Positions 16,876-21,929 of a stretch of DNA of 21,929 bases are shown here, piece by piece. The translations under genes and the position numbers were made by a program. Each line of letters opens with the position of its first letter. Positions within the stretch are counted from its first letter, which is position 1. The DNA is taken from positions 1 to 21,929 of the forward strand of contig JAKAWF010000027.1 of the NCBI GenBank assembly GCA_021817025.1, given 5' to 3'. Source of the stretch: a bacterium. Its GTDB lineage: Bacteria > Chloroflexota > Dormibacteria > UBA8260 > Bog-877. A model generated the notes under the pieces. It worked only from the letters and a program-made list of their open reading frames with translations. It did no database searches and was not told where the DNA came from.

Positions 16876-18005
16876 CTGCTCCCATGGTGGCGGATGGCGG
16901 GATTAGGCAGCTGACCCTGGCAGAGGGCTCCGGACCGGCTCCGCGTTCCGGGGTCCCGGTGGAGATGGTCGAACTGACCCGCTCCTTCGGGCCGGTGCTG
17001 GCCCTCGACCGCTTCTCCCTGCGGATCGGTCCCGGTGAGCTGGTGGCGCTGCTGGGCCCGTCCGGCTGCGGGAAGACCACGGCGCTGCGCGCGCTGGGCG
17101 GGCTGGAGCATCTCGACACTGGTCGGATCCTCGTCGATGGGGTGGATATCACGGGGGTTCCAGCCCACCGCCGGTCGATGGGGATGGTCTTCCAGGCCTA
17201 CAGCCTCTTTCCCAACATGACGGCCGCCGAGAATGTGGCCTTCGGGCTGCGCCTGCGCAAGCTGGACCGCCGGGAGTGCCGGAGACGGGCCGGTGAGCTG
17301 CTGGAGCTGGTGGGTCTCAGCGCCCAGGCGGATAGGTTCCCATACCAGCTGTCCGGGGGCCAGCAGCAGCGGGTGGCGTTGATCCGAGCTCTCGCCATCG
17401 AGCCCCCGGTGCTCTTGTTGGACGAGCCTCTCTCGGCGCTGGACGCCAAGGTCCGAACTCAGCTCCGCGACGAGATCCGCCGCATCCAGCGTGAGGTTGG
17501 CATCACCACCTTCTTCGTCACCCACGACCAAGAGGAGGCGCTCTCGATCGCTGATCGGGTGGGAGTGATGGAGAGCGGACGGCTGCTGCAGTGTGACACT
17601 CCAGCCACCGTGTACAGTGCCCCCGCCAGTGTCTTTGTGGCCGAGTTCGTGGGTACGGTCAACCGCCTCCGGGGGCTGATCGGCCAAGCGGGAATGGTGG
17701 AGGTAGCCGGCTCGCGGCTTCCGCTGCCAACCGCCACCGAGCCGCTACCCCCTGGGACCGAAGTGGACGTTCTGGTACGCCCCGAAGCGGTGCGGGTCAG
17801 GGCACTCGAATCCGGCGAGGCAGTCGTCACCAGCCGCTCGTTCCTCGGGCCCATCGTCCGGGTGGAAGCCGTGCTCCAGGACGGGGCACACGTGGTGGCG
17901 GCGATGTTCAGGGCTGATGTGGAGGAGTTGGCGCCCGGCGTGCGGGTCGCCCTTGATCTCAGTGGTTCCCCTCTGCTGCTCACCCGTTCCCAGGATCAGG
18001 GGTGA
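16872..18005 (+). CDS. ABC transporter ATP-binding protein (PotA/FbpC-like)
   Basis: The ATPase that powers the importer has 377 residues. Motifs in order are Walker A GPSGCGKTT (62-70), the Q-loop GMVFQAYSLFPN (104-115), the signature LSGGQQQRV (160-168), Walker B VLLLDEPLSALD (180-191) and the switch His in FFVTHDQEEAL (214-224). After about residue 260 comes a TOBE-type ligand/regulatory domain, with LVRPEAVRV at 301-309. Length and layout match the spermidine/iron/phosphonate (CUT-like) importer ATPases. The start is GTG 16872, overlapping the permease stop as GTGA; ATG 16884 is an alternative. All catalytic residues are present. Confidence 0.93.
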   Translation: MTAPMVADGGIRQLTLAEGSGPAPRSGVPVEMVELTRSFGPVLALDRFSLRIGPGELVALLGPSGCGKTTALRALGGLEHLDTGRILVDGVDITGVPAHRRSMGMVFQAYSLFPNMTAAENVAFGLRLRKLDRRECRRRAGELLELVGLSAQADRFPYQLSGGQQQRVALIRALAIEPPVLLLDEPLSALDAKVRTQLRDEIRRIQREVGITTFFVTHDQEEALSIADRVGVMESGRLLQCDTPATVYSAPASVFVAEFVGTVNRLRGLIGQAGMVEVAGSRLPLPTATEPLPPGTEVDVLVRPEAVRVRALESGEAVVTSRSFLGPIVRVEAVLQDGAHVVAAMFRADVEELAPGVRVALDLSGSPLLLTRSQDQG

Positions 18006-18039
18006 TGGAGAAGCAAGGTGCAGGTGAGCCGGACCGGTG

Positions 18040-18924
18040 ATGGGCGTTCCCTCCGATCCTGAGGCCGATCTCCACTCGGAGTTCTCCTGGGACGCCGCCC
18101 AGGGATCGATGGATGGGAGTCGCCGTCGTGCCCTCGACCGGGGGCTCGGGGTGGTCGCCTTCACGGACCACGCCGATCGTGTGGAGGCAGGCGGAGCCGA
18201 GTTGCAGATTTCCGGACACCTCGAGTGCGCAGCGCTCTGCCAACAGCGGTTTCCCCGTCTCACCATCCTCAGTGGGGTGGAACTGGAAGAGCCGCCCAGA
18301 TTCCCCGATCGGGCCCAGGGCGTCCTGGCAGAGGACGACTTCGATGTCGTACCAGGCGCGGTCCACTGCGTGGAGGTGGGTGCGGGCCTGGTGGAGTGCC
18401 GGCGCGCGGCGGCCGAGGGCCTGGTCTCGCCGCCAGAGCTGATTCGCGGGCATCTCGCGGAGCTCATGCACCTGCTGCGGAGCCCGGTGGAGCTCGGGGT
18501 TCTCGCCCATCTCGAGTACCCCAAGCGCTACTGGCGCTCGGCGACATCGCACATCAGAGCACCAAGAGGAGATCCAGGCCGTGTTGGAGGCGGTCGCCCG
18601 GAGGGGGGTCGCCCTGGGGTTAAACACCACCGGGGCTGGGCTCCCGAGCGCGGGCTCCGGCCCGCACCGGAGGTGATCCACTGGTGGCGGGGGGCCGGCG
18701 GTCGGGCGGTCTCGACGGGCAGTGACGCCCACGGGCCGAACGAGGTGGGAAGAGGCCTCAACCTCGCTCGGCAGGCTCTGGAGGCGGCCGGGTTCACCTC
18801 CAGTGCGGGGACGGGCCTGCTGTGGGCCACCTCGCCGGGGCTGACCCCGTCCCGGCCCGAGGCAGCGCCCGGCATCCTGGGCGCGGAACCTGCCACGCCA
18901 GCTGCCCGGCCCGAGCCCGTATGA
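18040..18924 (+). CDS. PHP-domain phosphoesterase-like protein, damaged
   Basis: This is related to histidinol-phosphatase-like PHP hydrolases, which use a three-metal site. Visible marks are DLHSEFSWDA (10-19), AFTDH (40-44), GVELEEP (79-85), GAVHC (106-110), AHLEYPKRYW (156-165) and a late GSDAH. Two defects stand out. The DxHxH metal motif reads DLHSE, as if two codons were lost in frame. And the stretch from about 18540 to 18660 makes sense only in the +1 frame (EHQEEIQAVLEAVARRG, then VALGLNTTG), after which the original frame resumes at PAPEVIHWW. The two indels cancel, so the frame stays open (294 residues) with about 40 scrambled residues. The ribosome site is weak. GTG 18037 is an alternative start. 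Activity is doubtful. Confidence 0.72.
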   Translation: MGVPSDPEADLHSEFSWDAAQGSMDGSRRRALDRGLGVVAFTDHADRVEAGGAELQISGHLECAALCQQRFPRLTILSGVELEEPPRFPDRAQGVLAEDDFDVVPGAVHCVEVGAGLVECRRAAAEGLVSPPELIRGHLAELMHLLRSPVELGVLAHLEYPKRYWRSATSHIRAPRGDPGRVGGGRPEGGRPGVKHHRGWAPERGLRPAPEVIHWWRGAGGRAVSTGSDAHGPNEVGRGLNLARQALEAAGFTSSAGTGLLWATSPGLTPSRPEAAPGILGAEPATPAARPEPV

Positions 18925-20693
18925 CCAAGCGGACTCCCACCGGCCAGCCTAATCCCCACGGGCGGACCCTTGATTTGCCCACGTACGAGGGAGCCGCTCA
19001 GTCCCCGGGAACCACTCTGGCTGAGACCATCGTCCCGGGCGCGCCCGGGGCTTTCGGATACCGGAGGCTGGAGCGGCAGCGAGGTGAGCGGCTACTGCTC
19101 CGGACCGATCTCGGGGGAGCCGCGCCATCGTCCCGGCTGCGTTCTCTGGTCACCTTTGTCCATCTTTCCGACCTCCACGTCACTGATGCCCAGAGCCCAG
19201 CCCGGGCCGAGTATCTCGACCGCTACGGCGACTCCGACTCGCCCCAGGCGCCGGAGGTTGGCAGGGTGGGCACCTACCGCGCGCAGGAGGCGCTGACGCA
19301 TCAAGTCGTAGAGGCGATGGCACGCACGGTGCGGCAGCTCAAGGGAGGGCCACTGACCGGTGCCCCCATTGGCTTTGCACTATCCACCGGGGACGCCACC
19401 GACAACTGCCAGGAGAACGAACTGCGTTCCTACATAGCCCTCCTCGAGGGCGGGCGCGAGATCAATCCCGACTCGGGTGATCCTCACAGCTATCAGGGAG
19501 TGGGCAGCTGGTCTGCCTATGACCCCCGGTACTGGCACCCGGACGGGACTCCTCCCGGCCGGGGTGGCGACCGGCCCCGATCCAGGTTCGGCTTCCCAGA
19601 GGTGCCCGAACTCCTGGACGCGTGTCGCCAGCCGTTCCTCGCCACCGGCCTCGGGGTCCCGTGGTACGCCGTGTACGGGAACCACGACGGCCTGCTCTGT
19701 GGGACGGTCGCTCCCACGCCCAGGCTGGCGGGAGTCGCGGTTGGCGGCGCAAAGGCGCTCGGCGCCGACCCTGGGGCCGACCTCACAGCGTTGATCACCA
19801 GGAGTGCGACCGATCCGTCCGCGGACACGTGGGAGCGACTCCACGGCCCGACCCTGGCGGTGGCGGCCGACCCCAGGCGGCGGTTGGTCACGATCCATGA
19901 GTGGCTCGCCGCCCATCGCACTCCAACGGCGCGACCGGCGGGCCACGGCTTTGATCTGGATGCGATCGCATCCGGCCGTGCATGGTATGGATTCGACGTC
20001 GGGGTGGTCCGGTTCCTGGTCCTCGACACAGTGAACCCAGCCGGCGGCTGGCAGGGCTCTCTCTCGGAGGAGCAGTTCCGCTGGCTGGAAAAGGAGCTGG
20101 AGGGTGGCCACCGCCGCTACCTGGGTCCCCAGGGCGCGGTCCAGCACGCGGGTGTGACCGACCGCCTCTTCGTGCTCGTGAGCCACCATCCCCTGGAGAC
20201 CCTGATCAATGGCTACGCGCCCGATGCTCTTCCCCGTCGCTTGGAGAACGATGTGTCCCGGTTGCTGGCGCGCTTCCCCAACGTGGTCTGTTGGGTGAAT
20301 GGGCATACCCATACCAGCGCCGTGCGAGCCGTTCCCACCGACCTGCCGCCAGGGAGCCCTCCTGACCGAAGTCTGCCCGCCCAGCCTGGAGGCTGGTGGC
20401 AAATCACCACTCCTTCGCACATCGACTGGCCCCAGCAGGCCCGGGTGGTCGAGCTCGCGCTCGATGAGCTGACGGGGGACCTGCTGATCGGTACAGCCAT
20501 GGTCGACCACCTTGGGGCAGTTGACCCCAGATTGGGAGAGCTGGGGGATTCGGCGGTGCTGGCGGGCTGGTCACGGGAGCTGGCCGCCAATGCCTGGCAG
20601 GGTCGGACCTCCAGGATGGAGCCAGTGGGGCGGGGCAGCGCCGCGGATCGCAACGTGCTGCTGGTGGTGCCCGCGCCATCCGGGCTGCGGTAG
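18921..20693 (+). CDS. Calcineurin-like metallophosphoesterase, PPA1498-family-like
   Basis: This is a binuclear metal phosphoesterase of 590 residues. The metal-binding blocks are in order but far apart: SDLHVTD (83-89), STGDATDN (155-162), YGNHDG (252-257), VSHHP (420-424) and NGHTHT (460-465). Long inserts between blocks are characteristic of the actinobacterial PPA1498-type family (TIGR03767, from memory). Such proteins often carry a Tat signal, but none is seen here: the N-terminus MTKRTPTGQPNPHG is hydrophilic, suggesting a cytoplasmic enzyme acting on imported substrate. ATG 18921 overlaps the PHP stop as ATGA. An upstream extension of the frame to 18822 overlaps the PHP gene and is rejected. 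The substrate is unknown; a phosphate ester is likely. Confidence 0.85.
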   Translation: MTKRTPTGQPNPHGRTLDLPTYEGAAQSPGTTLAETIVPGAPGAFGYRRLERQRGERLLLRTDLGGAAPSSRLRSLVTFVHLSDLHVTDAQSPARAEYLDRYGDSDSPQAPEVGRVGTYRAQEALTHQVVEAMARTVRQLKGGPLTGAPIGFALSTGDATDNCQENELRSYIALLEGGREINPDSGDPHSYQGVGSWSAYDPRYWHPDGTPPGRGGDRPRSRFGFPEVPELLDACRQPFLATGLGVPWYAVYGNHDGLLCGTVAPTPRLAGVAVGGAKALGADPGADLTALITRSATDPSADTWERLHGPTLAVAADPRRRLVTIHEWLAAHRTPTARPAGHGFDLDAIASGRAWYGFDVGVVRFLVLDTVNPAGGWQGSLSEEQFRWLEKELEGGHRRYLGPQGAVQHAGVTDRLFVLVSHHPLETLINGYAPDALPRRLENDVSRLLARFPNVVCWVNGHTHTSAVRAVPTDLPPGSPPDRSLPAQPGGWWQITTPSHIDWPQQARVVELALDELTGDLLIGTAMVDHLGAVDPRLGELGDSAVLAGWSRELAANAWQGRTSRMEPVGRGSAADRNVLLVVPAPSGLR

Positions 20694-20784
20694 TTGCTGC
20701 CGTAGGCACCGCCGCCCTCGGGGGTTGCGACACCAGCCTGGCCCCGCCGCGCCAATCCGGTGCCGGGCGCCGCGCCCACCGCGA

Positions 20785-21929
20785 TCATGCCAGCGGTTCA
20801 GAGATCGGGACGGTGTCGGGAGACAGGAGCAGAACGCGGACCGGCTCGCCAGCGCCGACACCCTCGCCATCGGGGAGCAGAGCCAGGGCGTTGGCGAGTG
20901 CCATTGATCGGAGCTGGTGCGAGCCCTGACGGGTCACGGGTCGCGCGTGAAGGCGGCCGTCACCGTCTACGGTCACCATGACGCGCACCAAGTGCAGCTT
21001 CCCGTCACATTGGCGGGCCAATCCCTCGTCGGCGGCTGCCAGCAGCCCGGGCCGCTCAAGGACGGTATGTCCCATCATAAGGCGCAGCGCCGGGCGCACC
21101 AGCAACTCAAAGCTGACCATGGCAGCGACCGGATTGCCCGGCAGGCACAGGACGGGCATCCCGGAGCCGGCGAGCGTGGCGAATCCAAACGGCTTGGCGG
21201 GCCGGATCGCCACCTCCATCCACCGAACCGACCCTCCCGAAAGCCGGCCGAGCACCTTCTTCATGTGGTCGGCGACTCCGACGCTCACACCACCGGACGT
21301 GAGGATGGCGTCACAGGCGCCGACGGCGCTCTCGATCGCCTGGGTGATCGCAGCCTCGTCGTCACCCACGACCCCCAGATCCACCGGTTCGCACCCGACC
21401 GACCGGGCAAGTGCGAGAAGCAAATGGCGGTTCGAGTCGTGGATCTGCCCGCGCTCGAGCGGGCCAACGCGTTCCATGAGCTCGTCCCCGGTCGAGAGTA
21501 CGCCGACACGCAGGCTCGGGTAGACGGCCACCACCCGCACTCCGAGGCTTGCGAGCACCCCAATGTGAGCGGGCGTGAGTTCCGTGAACGGCTCGAAGAC
21601 CACGCTGCCCTTGGCGACATCCTCGCCCGGATACCGCACGTTCTCCCCGACGGCGATCGGTACGACCAAGGCGATCTCGTCACCATCAAGCTCCGCCCGC
21701 TCAGCCATGCAGACAGCGTCCGCGCCGGCGGGCAGCGGCGCTCCCGTCGTGATCGCCATCGCCTGGCCCGGCCCGACCCGTTCGTCGGCAACTCGTCCCG
21801 CAGTGACCGATCCGATCAAGCGCAGGCGCGACGAGGCAGTTCGGACGTCCTCGGCGCGCACGGCAAAGCCGTCCATCGCCGCATTGGCGAAGGGCGGCAC
21901 GTCCTCGGCTGCCACCAGCGCCCGAGCGA
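20785..21929 (-). CDS. moeA: Molybdopterin molybdenumtransferase MoeA, 5' end missing
   Basis: MoeA inserts molybdate into adenylated molybdopterin in molybdenum cofactor synthesis. Visible blocks are VPPFANAAMDGFAVRA near the start, ITTGAPLPAGADAV, VLSTGDEL, ILTSGGVSVGVADHMKKVL, RPAKPFGFATL and CLPGNPVAAMVSFELL, followed by a C-terminal beta domain. About 381 codons are present. The frame continues to the window edge (ARAL before VAAEDV), and relatives have more residues upstream, so the true start lies beyond 21929. An in-frame GTG at 21915 is not the likely start. The gene is convergent with the metallophosphoesterase (91-base gap) and has no evident link to the phosphorus locus. Confidence 0.95.
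   Translation of the reverse strand, partial: ARALVAAEDVPPFANAAMDGFAVRAEDVRTASSRLRLIGSVTAGRVADERVGPGQAMAITTGAPLPAGADAVCMAERAELDGDEIALVVPIAVGENVRYPGEDVAKGSVVFEPFTELTPAHIGVLASLGVRVVAVYPSLRVGVLSTGDELMERVGPLERGQIHDSNRHLLLALARSVGCEPVDLGVVGDDEAAITQAIESAVGACDAILTSGGVSVGVADHMKKVLGRLSGGSVRWMEVAIRPAKPFGFATLAGSGMPVLCLPGNPVAAMVSFELLVRPALRLMMGHTVLERPGLLAAADEGLARQCDGKLHLVRVMVTVDGDGRLHARPVTRQGSHQLRSMALANALALLPDGEGVGAGEPVRVLLLSPDTVPISEPLA

Noticed and set aside
20694..20784. Terminator between the metallophosphoesterase and moeA
   Set aside because: The 91-base convergent gap is GC-rich, but I could not find a clean stem-loop.

Overview
The window is GC-rich bacterial DNA with frequent GTG/TTG starts, Shine-Dalgarno sites and 4-base gene overlaps. 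The gene content (FadD/FadE-type lipid catabolism, a PPA1498-like metallophosphoesterase, a PhoP/RegX3-like DNA-binding domain) suggests an actinobacterium. I cannot place it further, and that call is inference. I see no rRNA, tRNA or CRISPR array.

Region 1 (1-1447) is a complete IS4-family insertion sequence. Its 17-bp terminal inverted repeats are at 1-17 and 1431-1447, and it carries one transposase with the full DDE/YREK signature. The window begins at the outer base of the left repeat.

Region 2 (1562-10491, all minus strand) is a fatty-acid beta-oxidation operon. In transcription order it encodes an AMACR/CaiB-like CoA protein, an acyl-CoA ligase, an enoyl-CoA hydratase (broken), a thiolase, an SDR-type 3-hydroxyacyl-CoA dehydrogenase, a second acyl-CoA ligase, a second enoyl-CoA hydratase (frameshifted) and an LCAD-type acyl-CoA dehydrogenase. 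A hairpin terminator follows the last gene. The racemase-like gene hints at methyl-branched or isoprenoid acyl chains. Both hydratase genes are disrupted, so the pathway cannot run from this locus alone as sequenced.

Region 3 (10759-20693) looks like a phosphorus-acquisition locus. It holds a PHT1/Pho84-type phosphate:H+ symporter (minus), a winged-helix regulator without a receiver domain (minus), and a divergent plus-strand operon. That operon encodes a solute-binding lipoprotein, two permeases, an ABC ATPase, a damaged PHP-domain hydrolase and a metallophosphoesterase. All three transcription units carry the same unusual upstream architecture: TAAC/TAAG blocks repeated at exactly 11 bp in the direction of the gene, with a -10-like hexamer starting exactly 14 bp after the start of the last block. 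This 7+4 direct-repeat layout is that of PhoB/OmpR-class operators. It ties the symporter, the orphan regulator and the ABC operon into one predicted regulon, and is the most interesting feature here.

Region 4 (20785-21929, minus) is moeA, which runs off the right edge.

Several genes carry indels (both hydratases and the PHP gene) while their neighbours are clean. This could be gene decay or sequencing error. The PHP gene also lacks part of its metal-binding motif in frame, which slightly favours decay.
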